A stretch of 64,000 nt of DNA, taken from NCBI GenBank assembly GCA_964507395.1, contig CAZDQE010000001.1:1-64000 (forward strand). The letters run 5' to 3'. The DNA is from SIG575 sp964507395 (GTDB lineage: Bacteria; Bacillota; Clostridia; Oscillospirales; Acutalibacteraceae). This document shows, in pieces, positions 33,492-43,204 of the stretch. The position numbers and the translations under genes are program-made. The notes beneath the pieces were generated by a model that did not search any database, was not told where the DNA came from, and saw only the letters and a program-made list of their open reading frames with translations. How positions within the stretch are numbered: the stretch's first letter is position 1; every line of letters begins with the position of its first letter.

Positions 33492-36131
33492 ATGAAATGG
33501 ACAGGTCTTAACGAACTTCGAGAAAAATACCTTGAATTCTTTGAGAGCAAGGGTCACCTTCGCTTGCCTTCATTCTCTCTTGTTCCTCAGGGCGACAAGA
33601 GCCTTTTGCTTATCAACTCAGGTATGGCTCCCATGAAAAAGTATTTTACAGGTGAAGTAACACCTCCCAGAAACCGTGTTACAACATGCCAGAAATGTAT
33701 CAGAACACCTGATATTGAACGCGTTGGTAAAACAGCCCGTCACGGAACATATTTTGAAATGCTTGGTAACTTCTCGTTCGGTGATTATTTCAAAAATGAG
33801 GCAACTGCATGGGCATGGGAATTTTTCACGGAAGTGCTTGAAATTCCTGCAGAACTTCTCTATTGCAGTATTTATGAAGAGGACGACGAGGCTTTTGACA
33901 TCTGGACAAAGAAGGTGGGCGTTGACCCCTCACACATTAAAAGACTTGGTAAAGAAGACAACTTCTGGGAACACGGTGCAGGTCCCTGCGGTCCTTGCTC
34001 GGAAATTTATTTTGACCGCGGTGAAAAATACGGCTGCGGTTCGCCTGATTGCGGTGTAGGTTGTGAATGTGACCGCTTTATTGAAGTATGGAATCTTGTT
34101 TTTACACAGTTCTCAAATGACGGCGAGGGCAATTATACAAAGCTTGACCGCTGCAATATTGACACAGGCATGGGACTTGAAAGACTTGCTTGTGTTATGC
34201 AGGATGTTGACAATCTCTTCGAGGTTGACACAGTTCAGAATATTATGAAGCACATCATGGAAATTTCCGAGATAAAATACCATGATAATGAAAAGACAGA
34301 CGTATCTCTGCGTGTTATTACTGACCATATCCGTTCAACAACATTTATGATTGGTGACGGCGTTATGCCTTCAAACGAAGGTAAGGGTTATGTTCTTCGC
34401 AGACTCCTCAGACGTGCCGCAAGACACGGTAAGCTTATCGGAATTGACAGACCTTTCCTTTATGAGGTTTGTGATACAGTTATTAAAGAAAACGAATCAG
34501 CATATCCCAATCTTGTTGAAAAGCGTGATTTCATCGTGAAAATCGTTAAGATTGAAGAGGAAAACTTCAATAAGACTATCGACTCGGGTATGCAACTTCT
34601 CACATCAATGATTGAGAATACTGAAAACAATGTACTTTCAGGTGAGGACGCATTCAAGCTTTCGGATACTTACGGCTTCCCCATTGACCTTACAAAGGAA
34701 ATCCTCGAAGAGAAGGGCATGAGCGTTGACGAGGAGAAATTCAAAGAGCTCGTTCTTGAACAGAGAAACCGTTCTCGCGATGCACGTAAGGATGCAGGCG
34801 CAGAGGCTTGGAAAGACAGCGGCGTTGTAACAAACGGTATCGCTGCAACCGAATTCCTTGGCTATACAGAGTTTGAAAATGATGCTGAGGTTATTGCTCT
34901 TATTTCTGCAGGAGAAAGAAAAGAGTTTATTGAAAACGGAGAAGAAGCAGTTCTTATTCTTGATAAAACATCATTTTACGCTGAAAGCGGCGGACAGGTA
35001 GGCGACAAAGGCTTAATTACTGTTGGTGAAACAGTATTTGAAGTTGTTGATACAAAGAAAACACATGACGGCGTCTTCCTTCACTACGGTGTAATTGTAG
35101 AGGGTGACGGCATTAAGCTTGGTGACAAAGCAAAGGCTGTTATCAATAAGGATGACAGACTTTCAATTATGCGTAACCATACTGCGGCTCATCTTCTTCA
35201 GGCAGCGTTGAGAAAGGTTCTCGGCACTCATGTTGAACAGGCAGGTCAGCTTGTCAATAAAGATAATGTACGTTTTGACTTTACTCATTTCTCAGCCCTT
35301 ACAAGCGAAGAAATTGCAGAGGTTGAAAAGCTTGTAAACGAAGAAATTCTTTCAGCCGCAGAGGTTACAATGACAGAGATGCCTATTGAAGAAGCAAAGA
35401 AAATGGGTGCAATGGCACTCTTCGGGGAAAAATACGGCGACGTTGTACGTGTTGTTAAAGCCGGCGAATATTCAACTGAGCTTTGCGGCGGTACACACGT
35501 TTCATCAACAGGTAACTTAGGTCTCTTCAAGATTGTCAGCGAATCATCTGTTGCCGCCGGTGTAAGAAGAATTGAAGCTGTAACAGGCAGCGGTGTTCTT
35601 GAATTTATTACAAAAAAACTTACTCTTATTGCCAATACTGCAGAAACACTTAAACTTGCTAACGTAAATGACCTTGACAAGCGTGCAGAGAGCGTAATGG
35701 CTGAAATGAAGGATAAGGACAGAGAGATTTCAAGACTTTCATCTGAGCTTTCATCAATCAAGGCAAACAGCCTTTCTTCATCAGCAAAAGATATTGCAGG
35801 CGTTAAGCTTATTGCAACAGTATCTGAAGATATGTCAGCAGATGACCTTCGTTCAATGTGCGAGGCTCTTCGTGACACAAGTGATGATGCGGTTATCGTA
35901 ATCGGTAATAAAAACAAGGATAAAGGCAATATCAATTTCGCATGCGGCTGTGCAAAGGGTGCAATTGCAAAGGGTATGAACGCAGGCTCAATTGTCCGTG
36001 AAGTAGCAAAACTTGCAGGCGGTTCAGGCGGCGGACGTCCCGATTTTGCAATGGCAGGCGGTAAAGACATTTCCAAAGCCGAAGAAGCAATTGCAGGAGT
36101 AGAAGCAATTGTATCTTCAATGGCTAAATAA
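33492..36131 (+). CDS. alaS: alanyl-tRNA synthetase
   Basis: 879-aa class II synthetase charging tRNA-Ala. The catalytic core begins LREKYLEFFESKGH and includes the tRNA-recognition and activation segments through about residue 460. The editing domain has NHTAAH (about 563-568) and CGGTH (about 663-667), which bind zinc and hydrolyse mischarged Ser/Gly. The C-terminal GGSGGGRPDFAMAGG is typical. It is controlled by the T-box leader upstream and followed after 21 nt by a HIT gene. Confidence 0.97.
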   Translation: MKWTGLNELREKYLEFFESKGHLRLPSFSLVPQGDKSLLLINSGMAPMKKYFTGEVTPPRNRVTTCQKCIRTPDIERVGKTARHGTYFEMLGNFSFGDYFKNEATAWAWEFFTEVLEIPAELLYCSIYEEDDEAFDIWTKKVGVDPSHIKRLGKEDNFWEHGAGPCGPCSEIYFDRGEKYGCGSPDCGVGCECDRFIEVWNLVFTQFSNDGEGNYTKLDRCNIDTGMGLERLACVMQDVDNLFEVDTVQNIMKHIMEISEIKYHDNEKTDVSLRVITDHIRSTTFMIGDGVMPSNEGKGYVLRRLLRRAARHGKLIGIDRPFLYEVCDTVIKENESAYPNLVEKRDFIVKIVKIEEENFNKTIDSGMQLLTSMIENTENNVLSGEDAFKLSDTYGFPIDLTKEILEEKGMSVDEEKFKELVLEQRNRSRDARKDAGAEAWKDSGVVTNGIAATEFLGYTEFENDAEVIALISAGERKEFIENGEEAVLILDKTSFYAESGGQVGDKGLITVGETVFEVVDTKKTHDGVFLHYGVIVEGDGIKLGDKAKAVINKDDRLSIMRNHTAAHLLQAALRKVLGTHVEQAGQLVNKDNVRFDFTHFSALTSEEIAEVEKLVNEEILSAAEVTMTEMPIEEAKKMGAMALFGEKYGDVVRVVKAGEYSTELCGGTHVSSTGNLGLFKIVSESSVAAGVRRIEAVTGSGVLEFITKKLTLIANTAETLKLANVNDLDKRAESVMAEMKDKDREISRLSSELSSIKANSLSSSAKDIAGVKLIATVSEDMSADDLRSMCEALRDTSDDAVIVIGNKNKDKGNINFACGCAKGAIAKGMNAGSIVREVAKLAGGSGGGRPDFAMAGGKDISKAEEAIAGVEAIVSSMAK

Positions 36132-36152
36132 ATTGAAAGGAAGTTTCTTAAA

Positions 36153-36494
36153 ATGGATTGTTTGTTTTGTAAAATAATTGCAGGTGAAATTCCGTCAAAA
36201 AAAGCCTATGAGGATGAGCTTGTTTATGCTTTCCATGATATTGACCCTCAGGCGCCTGTTCACATTCTTATAATTCCCAAAGAACACATTTCATCTGCAG
36301 ATGAAATTAATGAGAATAACAGTGCAGTTGTTGCTCATATTTTTGAAGTTGCAGCAAAACTTGCAAAAGAAAATAACCTGTCGGCAGACGGCTACAGAAT
36401 CGTTACAAACATCGGTGAAGCAGGCGGACAGACTGTAAAGCATCTTCATTTCCATCTTATGGGTGGTAGAAACTTTACATGGCCTGCAGGCTGA
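36153..36494 (+). CDS. HIT-family (Hint-like) nucleotide hydrolase
   Basis: 113-aa histidine-triad protein. The triad HLHFHLMGG lies near residues 100-108, with CLFCKIIAGEIPS at the N terminus. Hint proteins hydrolyse AMP linked to lysine or aminoacyl groups. Placement just after alaS fits the known activity of Hint enzymes on aminoacyl-adenylates, but this is inference. Confidence 0.93.
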   Translation: MDCLFCKIIAGEIPSKKAYEDELVYAFHDIDPQAPVHILIIPKEHISSADEINENNSAVVAHIFEVAAKLAKENNLSADGYRIVTNIGEAGGQTVKHLHFHLMGGRNFTWPAG

Positions 36495-36541
36495 TGTGAT
36501 GTAAAGTAATTTACTTGTCAGATACATTGGAGTGAAATAAA

Positions 36542-38701
36542 ATGGATAAAAGACCGCTTGGTTTTATCGGCGCAGTATTTTTCCTGACAGTTCTTGTTTT
36601 TACAAGAGCAGGAATTGAAAAATCTCTGCTTATTCTGCCGATATTTCTCATTGCGGTCTTTTTGATTTTTCTGAAGCAAAAAAAGCTTAAATTTTTTGCT
36701 GTCATTGCGGCAACAGTTCTGTGTGCAAGTGCAGTGTTTTCCGCCGCTGAGAGTACATTCCGCACAAATGAGGAATATTTCTCAGGAGAGAATGTTACCA
36801 TAGAGGGCACAATATGGGAAAAACCGTATATCAGTAACGATAAGCAGTATGTTGTTATAAAAACAGACAAGGTAAATAACGAAAGCGTAAAAATGAAAGT
36901 GCGTATAAATGTGCTTGATTTACCTGAAAATGCAGATTTTTACTCTAAAGTCAAACTGAAGGCTAATCTTTATAAAGTGTCGGCTCTTGATACATCAACA
37001 TCTTCTCTGAAGGCTGAAAAGATTTGCCTTGTAGGCGGTTGTAAAGCTAACACCTTTACAGTTGCGGGCGACAGTGATAAAACATTAAGATATCACCTTA
37101 TGAACTTCAGATACAGGCTGAGTGATACAATATGCTCTCTTTTTCCAAACGACATCGGCGGATTTATTAACGGGATTGTTCTTGGTAAAACTGAATTATC
37201 GGATAACGATGTAATTGAAGAATTCAGAATTACAGGCACTTCACATATTCTTGTTGTATCAGGGCTTCATGTTGCGATGTGGTCAGGCTTTCTGTACAGG
37301 CTTCTGTCTGTTTTACTGAAGAGAAAAATATCTGCTGTAATTTCGATTTCTTTTCTGATTGTTTTCATAGCATTTACCGGTTTTACGCCTTCTGTTATCA
37401 GAGCAGGAACGATGATGATTCTGAATTATATTGCCTTGATTTTCATGGAAAAGCCTGATTCTCTGAACACTCTCGGAATTTCTGCTCTTGTTCTGGCTGC
37501 CTGTGACCCGTTCAGCCTTTACAGTGTAGGCACGGTATTTTCTTTTGCTTCGGTTTTAGGTATTCTTCTTGTAAATGAATATGTTTACCGAAAAATCAGC
37601 TTTGCAAAAATCAGACATGGATTTTTGCGTAAAATTTCTGAAACACTGTTCTCCTTAATTATAGTTTCTCTTTCCGCACAGATTTTTACCTTCCCTGTAT
37701 CGGTTCTTTATAACATGAATTTTTCTGTCCTCAGTGTCATTGCGAACATCTTTATAACTTCTCTTTCAACATGTGCAATGGTAGCAGGCGGAACAGGTGC
37801 AATAATCCTTACATTTTTTAATAACAGCATTTTGGGCAGACTTTCAATGAGTGTATCGGCTGTCGTTTCAAAGATAATTCTGCACGTAGTAAATAAGCTT
37901 TCCGATTTAAGCACCATGTATATAAACGTTTCAAACTTCGAAAATTATATACTTGTATTTCTCTTTGTGCTTATAATTTTCCTGCTTGCTTTGTCAGCAA
38001 GAAAAAACAAGCTGTTGCTTTTTTCTTTTCTTATGGTTCCCGTGCTTCTTGTTTCATGGCTTGTTCCTAAAATGTATAAATCAGCATTTGTTGAATTCAG
38101 TGTTGTCAATGTAGGACAAGGTCTCTGTGTTGCTTTTACAAACGAAGAAGAATGTGTAATGCTGGGATGCGGAGGAACTTATTCGGCTGTTTCAAATATT
38201 ACCGAACATCTTGAAGAACGCAGAACAGAAATCATTAAGGCAATATACCTTTCAGCGGACGACAGCATGTCGCAGATGCGCTCTGCTGATGAAATAAAAG
38301 AACTGTTTCCGGTGGAATCTGTTGTTACTGCTTCTGAGTACGAATTTTCTTACATCAGTGAAAACTACGTTTCTGCTGACTATGTAAAGGCTGAATATTT
38401 CGGCGGTAAATTGAGAATTGACTTTTATACGCAAAAAGATTCTTCTTTTGCCTTGGCAACGGTAGGAGACAAACGGATTCTGATAAATTTTTACGGAAAA
38501 TTAAGCGAAGAAAATCTGCCTCAAGGTTGTATTAACCCTGACATTTATGTTACAATGTATGGGAACACGTATAAGTGCGATGCCTCACTCATTGAAAAAT
38601 ACATAGTATCAACAGAGTACGCGGCATCTGTACCTGCCGCTGCAAAAGATATTCATGTTACGATGAATGACGGTAATTACGTAAAACCAATTTTAGTTTA
38701 G
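36542..38701 (+). CDS. comEC: ComEC/Rec2-like DNA uptake channel with degenerate metallo-beta-lactamase domain
   Basis: 719-aa integral membrane protein. It has an N-terminal pair of helices and an OB-like exterior domain (about 75-180). The competence core follows, with the signature GTSHILVVSGLHVAMW (about 228-243) and many helices. The C-terminal soluble region (about 515-719) starts VVNVGQG like the nuclease domain of ComEC. However, it lacks the HxHxDH metal motif (LSADDSMSQ stands there) and the DxG block reads MLGCGG. DNA transport may remain while the nuclease is lost. No other com genes are seen nearby. Confidence 0.88.
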   Translation: MDKRPLGFIGAVFFLTVLVFTRAGIEKSLLILPIFLIAVFLIFLKQKKLKFFAVIAATVLCASAVFSAAESTFRTNEEYFSGENVTIEGTIWEKPYISNDKQYVVIKTDKVNNESVKMKVRINVLDLPENADFYSKVKLKANLYKVSALDTSTSSLKAEKICLVGGCKANTFTVAGDSDKTLRYHLMNFRYRLSDTICSLFPNDIGGFINGIVLGKTELSDNDVIEEFRITGTSHILVVSGLHVAMWSGFLYRLLSVLLKRKISAVISISFLIVFIAFTGFTPSVIRAGTMMILNYIALIFMEKPDSLNTLGISALVLAACDPFSLYSVGTVFSFASVLGILLVNEYVYRKISFAKIRHGFLRKISETLFSLIIVSLSAQIFTFPVSVLYNMNFSVLSVIANIFITSLSTCAMVAGGTGAIILTFFNNSILGRLSMSVSAVVSKIILHVVNKLSDLSTMYINVSNFENYILVFLFVLIIFLLALSARKNKLLLFSFLMVPVLLVSWLVPKMYKSAFVEFSVVNVGQGLCVAFTNEEECVMLGCGGTYSAVSNITEHLEERRTEIIKAIYLSADDSMSQMRSADEIKELFPVESVVTASEYEFSYISENYVSADYVKAEYFGGKLRIDFYTQKDSSFALATVGDKRILINFYGKLSEENLPQGCINPDIYVTMYGNTYKCDASLIEKYIVSTEYAASVPAAAKDIHVTMNDGNYVKPILV

Positions 38702-38711
38702 GAGTTTTTAA

Positions 38712-39767
38712 ATGGCTGAAATTTTTGAAAACGATATTAAACTTCATATTAAAAACAGAGAATTTTCCAATCTGTATTTTATCTACGGCAATGAGCCTTA
38801 TCTTAAGGAATTCTATGCAGGACAGATAATTGAGAAGTCAGTGAAAAAAGATTTTGCTATGTTCAATCTTCATGTTTTCGACGGAGATGACGTTTCTTTT
38901 CATGATGTATTATCTTGTGCAGAATCTCTTCCCATGATGGATGAGCATGCTTTGGTGGTTGTAAAGGACTTTAAGTTTGACAAGGCAAACGACGCAGAGA
39001 AAAAGCAGATTGAAGAAATAATTTCCGATATTCCCGAAACAAATATCATACTCTTCTGGATGCAGAATGTTGAGGTTGATGTAAAGAGAAATGATAAATG
39101 GAAAAAAACCGTAACAATGATGAATAAGTACGGCAGCGTTCTTGCTCTTGATAAGAAAACCCGTTCTCAGCTTGTAAAACTTCTTGCTTCAGGCGCTGAT
39201 AAAAGAGGGTGTGTTCTTTCTCAGCAGAATGCAGAATACCTTATTAACCTTGTCGGTGACGATATGAACAATCTTCTCAACGAACTTGAAAAGCTTTGTT
39301 TTTATGCTGATAAAAGCGAAATAAAGAAAGAACATATTGAATCGTTGGCGGTCAGGTCAGTTTCAGCCAGAGTTTTTGACCTTGCAACCGACATTCTTCA
39401 GGGCAGAAATGAGAAAGCCTTTGAAGTTCTTAAAACTCTGATTTCTCAGAAGGAAGAGCCAATCAACATTAACAGCCAGCTTATAAATGCTTATGTTGAT
39501 ATTTACAGGGCGAAGGTTTTTCTTGCTGCAGGAGACAGAGCGGATGGTGCTGCAAAATATTATAATTATCAGAATAAAGCATTCCGTCTTACAAATGCGG
39601 CAAGAGATGCATCAAAAATAGATATTTCGGCAATCAGAATTTGTCTTGAAATTCTCGCAGCAGCGGATGTGAAACTAAAAAGCTCATCTGTCAATAAAAC
39701 GCTTATTCTTGAAGAAACTATAGTGAAGCTTATTCTTGCCGCAAACGGTGAAAGGGTTACAGTGTAA
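38712..39767 (+). CDS. holA: DNA polymerase III delta subunit
   Basis: 351-aa clamp-loader subunit that opens the beta clamp. FIYGNEPYLKEFY at the N terminus and the NLLNELEKLCFYA block in domain II are family hallmarks. It follows comEC by 10 nt, the usual Firmicute order, and overlaps the next gene in TAATG. Confidence 0.94.
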   Translation: MAEIFENDIKLHIKNREFSNLYFIYGNEPYLKEFYAGQIIEKSVKKDFAMFNLHVFDGDDVSFHDVLSCAESLPMMDEHALVVVKDFKFDKANDAEKKQIEEIISDIPETNIILFWMQNVEVDVKRNDKWKKTVTMMNKYGSVLALDKKTRSQLVKLLASGADKRGCVLSQQNAEYLINLVGDDMNNLLNELEKLCFYADKSEIKKEHIESLAVRSVSARVFDLATDILQGRNEKAFEVLKTLISQKEEPININSQLINAYVDIYRAKVFLAAGDRADGAAKYYNYQNKAFRLTNAARDASKIDISAIRICLEILAAADVKLKSSSVNKTLILEETIVKLILAANGERVTV

Positions 39768-40363
39768 TGATTAAAATAAAAGAGGCGGTAATTGTTGAGG
39801 GGAAATATGATAAAATCAAGCTTTCTTCAATTATTGATGCGCCTATAATCACAACAGACGGCTTCGGGATTTTTAAAGATAAAGAAAAGCAGAAATTTAT
39901 CAGAAGCCTTGCGGAGAAAAGGGGAATCCTCATTCTTACGGACAGTGATTCAGCAGGGATTATGATTCGTTCTTTTCTTGGCGGAAGCATAAAAAAAGAA
40001 TACATAAAGCATGTGTTCATTCCCGAACTTTTCGGAAAAGAAAAAAGAAAGACCGAAAAATCTGCCGAAGGTCTTCTCGGCGTTGAGGGTGTGCCTGATA
40101 AGGTTATAATTGAAGCTCTTGAGAGGGCAGGTGTTACGTCTGATTCCGAGGAAGATAAGAATAATCCGCCGATAACAAAATATGATTTGTATGAGGACGG
40201 ATTTTTCGGAAGAGAAAACTGCACTGAAAGAAGAAAAATTCTCCTTTCAAAAGCATCACTTCCGTCAAAGCTTTCAACAAATGCCCTTGTAGAAATGCTG
40301 AATATTTTCATGACAAGGGAAGAATATGAAAAAATCGTAAAGGAAATTGAGGGAGAAATATGA
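39767..40363 (+). CDS. rnmV: ribonuclease M5
   Basis: TOPRIM-fold RNase that matures 5S rRNA. The 198-aa protein opens with the TOPRIM Glu in VIVEGKYDK, then TTDGFGIF and LTDSDSAG with the DxD metal ligands. The C-terminal part corresponds to the substrate-binding region. It is coupled to holA at the start and overlaps ispF by 4 nt. Confidence 0.92.
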   Translation: MIKIKEAVIVEGKYDKIKLSSIIDAPIITTDGFGIFKDKEKQKFIRSLAEKRGILILTDSDSAGIMIRSFLGGSIKKEYIKHVFIPELFGKEKRKTEKSAEGLLGVEGVPDKVIIEALERAGVTSDSEEDKNNPPITKYDLYEDGFFGRENCTERRKILLSKASLPSKLSTNALVEMLNIFMTREEYEKIVKEIEGEI

Positions 40364-40833
40364 GAATAGGTCACGGTTATGATGTACACAAACTAACTGA
40401 AAACAGAAAACTGATTCTCGGCGGAGTTGAAATTGAGTTTGAAAAGGGCTTACTTGGTCATTCGGACGCCGATGTTCTTCTCCACGCGATAAGCGATGCA
40501 CTTCTTGGAGCCGCTGCAATGGGCGACATAGGTAAGCTTTTTCCCGATAATGATGACCGTTTCTTAGGTGCAGACAGCAGAAAACTTCTTGAAGAAGTGG
40601 TATCAAAGCTTTCCGAAAAAGGTTATAAAATCGTAAATATCGATTCAACTGTTATTGCACAGAGACCGAAGCTTTCACCCTATATTGATTTAATGAGAAA
40701 AAATATTGCAGAAAGCTGTTCTCTTGACATTGAATCAGTCAGTGTCAAAGCAACAACTGAAGAGAAAATGGGCTTTACGGGAGAAGGTCTCGGTATTTCT
40801 GCTCATGCAGTTGTGTTAATAGAGAATAAATAA
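40360..40833 (+). CDS. ispF: 2-C-methyl-D-erythritol 2,4-cyclodiphosphate synthase
   Basis: MEP-pathway enzyme releasing CMP to form MEcPP. In the 157-aa protein, metal ligands are Asp8 and His10 (GYDVH) and His42; the LLGHSDADVLLHA and TTEEKMGFTGEG motifs are present. dxs and ispA are elsewhere in the window (59781-62526). Confidence 0.96.
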   Translation: MRIGHGYDVHKLTENRKLILGGVEIEFEKGLLGHSDADVLLHAISDALLGAAAMGDIGKLFPDNDDRFLGADSRKLLEEVVSKLSEKGYKIVNIDSTVIAQRPKLSPYIDLMRKNIAESCSLDIESVSVKATTEEKMGFTGEGLGISAHAVVLIENK

Positions 40834-40847
40834 CAGGACAAATTCTG

Positions 40848-40882
40848 CCTCATTTCATATTATGTAATATGGAAATGAGGTG
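40848..40882 (+). promoter_or_regulatory. hairpin covering the ribosome binding site of the DUF3343 gene
   Basis: CCTCATTTC (40848-40856) pairs perfectly with GAAATGAGG (40872-40880). The inner ATATT/AATAT adds about five pairs across one bulged G, for roughly 14 bp in total. The 3' arm contains GAGG of the Shine-Dalgarno sequence GAGGTG (40877-40882), 5 nt before ATG 40888. No T-run follows, so it is not a terminator. It would hide the ribosome binding site unless opened. Confidence 0.75.
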
Positions 40883-40887
40883 ATAAA

Positions 40888-41118
40888 ATGAGCAAATCAT
40901 ATTTAAAAGTATATTCTGTTACTCACGCAATGAAAGCAAAAAATGTTCTTTCTGCTAACGGAATTTACGCTCAGGTAGTTAGAAACGGCAATACTGATAA
41001 AAGAGAAGGCTGCGGATATTCTGTACTTGTTGACGGCGATATCGGCAGAGCTGAGGAAATTTTACGTGCAAACCATGTGAAGGTTCTGGGATACGGCAAT
41101 GTTCACGGCAGACCATGA
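40888..41118 (+). CDS. DUF3343 protein, putative Se/S carrier-like
   Basis: 76-aa protein of the DUF3343 family, small YedF-related proteins proposed to carry selenium or sulfur. A Cys lies in GCGYSVLV (about residue 46). It ends 4 nt inside the next gene, a class V aminotransferase-like cysteine desulfurase of the type that co-occurs with DUF3343 in selenium-metabolism gene sets. No selD is in this window. The ribosome binding site is in a hairpin. Confidence 0.82.
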   Translation: MSKSYLKVYSVTHAMKAKNVLSANGIYAQVVRNGNTDKREGCGYSVLVDGDIGRAEEILRANHVKVLGYGNVHGRP

Positions 41119-42263
41119 TTTATCTTGATAACAGTGCCACAACTTATCCGAAACCCGTTTCTGTGAGAAATGCACTGTCTTCTTCTCTTGTGACTTACGG
41201 TGCAAATCCCGGCAGAGGCGGTTACAGAATGAGTACGGAAACTGCCCGGCAGATTTATAATGTAAGAAGTCTTCTTGCAGAAATGTTCGGAGCAGAGAGC
41301 GAAGAAAATGTTGTATTTACTCTGAATTGCACCTATGCTCTTAACATGGCAATAAAAGGTCTTGCAAAAAAAGGCGGACACGCTGTAACGTCATGTCTTG
41401 AACACAATTCAGTTATGCGTCCTCTTGAAAAGCTTGCGATGAACGGTGATTTTTCTTACGATGTAGCAAGGGTTTCTGATGATGATGAAACAACTGTCGG
41501 GAATTTTGAGAAAAAAATCAGACCTGAAACGTCTTTTATTGTCTGCACTTATGCTTCCAATGTATTCGGCGATATTCTGCCGATAGAGAAGCTTGGAAAT
41601 CTTGCGAAGAAATATAATATTCCCCTTATTGTCGATGCAGCTCAGGCGGCAGGGGTTATCGACATTGATATGAAAAGGGATAACATTTCCTGTCTTTGTA
41701 TGCCGGGTCATAAAGGTCTTTACGGACCTGCAGGAACAGGCGTTCTGATACTTTCAGACGGTATTGATATGGATACAATTGTTGAAGGCGGAACAGGCAG
41801 TGAAAGCAAGAATCTGATTCAGCCATCCTTCTTTCCTGACAGATTTGAAAGCGGGACACAAAACACGGCAGGGATAATCGCCTTGGGAAAAGGTGCAGAA
41901 TTCGTCAAAAGAGAAAAAATCAGCAATATCCATGAGAGAGAATGTGTGCTTATAGAAGGTCTTTACAGGAATTTTTTAAATTCAGAAAATGTTATAGTTT
42001 ATAATAAATTTGACAGAAAGAGATACGTTCCGTTGCTGTCGTTTAATGTAGTGAATAAAACAGGTGAGGAGACAGCAAGCCTTCTCGCTGACTACGGAAT
42101 ATCTCTCAGAGGCGGTTTTCATTGTAATCCTATGGCACATCAACACTACGGAACCTTGTCGCAGGGTACGGCAAGAGTGTCGGTTTCCGCATTTAACAGA
42201 AAAAATGATATAGATTATTTAATCAATTGTACAAATAAAATTGCCAAATTTAAAAAAGTGTGA
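41115..42263 (+). CDS. cysteine desulfurase-like aminotransferase (class V)
   Basis: 382-aa PLP enzyme releasing sulfur (or selenium) from cysteine (selenocysteine). It has YLDNSATTYPKP, FTLNCTYALNMAIKG, the PLP Asp/Gln pair in VDAAQAAG and the PLP Lys in MPGHKGLYGP (about residue 200). The C-terminal RGGFHCNPMAH loop holds a Cys in the position of the persulfide Cys. It resembles the EF2568-type subfamily linked to selenium-dependent hydroxylase sets. It is translationally coupled to the DUF3343 gene. Confidence 0.88.
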   Translation: MIYLDNSATTYPKPVSVRNALSSSLVTYGANPGRGGYRMSTETARQIYNVRSLLAEMFGAESEENVVFTLNCTYALNMAIKGLAKKGGHAVTSCLEHNSVMRPLEKLAMNGDFSYDVARVSDDDETTVGNFEKKIRPETSFIVCTYASNVFGDILPIEKLGNLAKKYNIPLIVDAAQAAGVIDIDMKRDNISCLCMPGHKGLYGPAGTGVLILSDGIDMDTIVEGGTGSESKNLIQPSFFPDRFESGTQNTAGIIALGKGAEFVKREKISNIHERECVLIEGLYRNFLNSENVIVYNKFDRKRYVPLLSFNVVNKTGEETASLLADYGISLRGGFHCNPMAHQHYGTLSQGTARVSVSAFNRKNDIDYLINCTNKIAKFKKV

Positions 42264-42301
42264 TATTATATAAGTAATATAAAAATTAGGAGTTAACAGT
42301 T

Positions 42302-43204
42302 ATGTTCGTTGAAACTATTTCCGATTATGCGACAAAACTGAAAAATGTGTTTTCATCATTCGGTTTTACTGATTTGCTGGATATTCTTCTTGTTGCTTTT
42401 ATTATATATCAGTCGATAAAGCTTTTGCGCGATACAAGGGCTTTCCAGCTTATAAAAGGCTTGCTTCTTGTTCTTGTGGCATTCGGTGTAATTATGCTTC
42501 TTAATATGCAGGCAAGTGAATATATCTTCAAAACACTGTTCTCTAATTTGATTTTGGTGCTTATAATTCTTTTCAGTCCTGAAATAAGACACGCGCTTGA
42601 AACAGCGGGACGGAACGGCTTCAAGAATTTTGCGAAGAGGTTTTTCACAAAAGGTAAAGAAGGTGACGAGAACACAGGCATCAAAGCAATGGTTACCGAA
42701 TTTGTGAATGCTGTTAAGATGATGAGCGAAAATAAGGTAGGCTCTCTTACTGTTTTTGAAAGAAAGACACTTTTAGGCGAAATTATAAAAACAGGTACAG
42801 TTATTGATGCTACGGCAAAAGAGCAGGTTTTCGGAAATCTGTTTTTCCCGAATTCTCCTCTTCATGACGGTGCAGTTGTAGTAAGAGAAGGCAGAATTTA
42901 TGCTGCAGCATGTATTTTGCCACTGACAGAAAAGCATAATCTTGATAAAGAATTAGGTACGCGCCACAGAGCAGCAATCGGTATGAGTGAGCAGAGCGAC
43001 GCCTTCCTTGTTGTTACAAGTGAAGAAACAGGAGTAATTTCTGTTGCGGAAAAGGGCAAGCTTGTGCGAAACCTCACTTCGGAAGAGCTTGAAGAGATGC
43101 TTCTCAAAGCACTTGCAGGAGGTAAGAAAGAAAAGGGTACAGTGGAATCCTTCCTTGAATTTACCAAAAACAGGATGGGAGGTATGTTTGATGAAAAGAA
43201 ATAA
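42302..43204 (+). CDS. cdaA: diadenylate cyclase CdaA
   Basis: Makes the second messenger c-di-AMP from two ATP. The 300-aa protein has three N-terminal membrane helices (about 20-90) and a DAC domain with LHDGAVVV (about 186-193) and GTRHRAAIG (about 220-228). It overlaps the CdaR gene by 14 nt. glmM, the usual third gene, is absent here. Confidence 0.96.
   Translation: MFVETISDYATKLKNVFSSFGFTDLLDILLVAFIIYQSIKLLRDTRAFQLIKGLLLVLVAFGVIMLLNMQASEYIFKTLFSNLILVLIILFSPEIRHALETAGRNGFKNFAKRFFTKGKEGDENTGIKAMVTEFVNAVKMMSENKVGSLTVFERKTLLGEIIKTGTVIDATAKEQVFGNLFFPNSPLHDGAVVVREGRIYAAACILPLTEKHNLDKELGTRHRAAIGMSEQSDAFLVVTSEETGVISVAEKGKLVRNLTSEELEEMLLKALAGGKKEKGTVESFLEFTKNRMGGMFDEKK

Noticed and set aside
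35285..36076. 263-codon minus-strand frame inside alaS
   Set aside because: It is the antisense shadow of a well-conserved gene and has no family resemblance.
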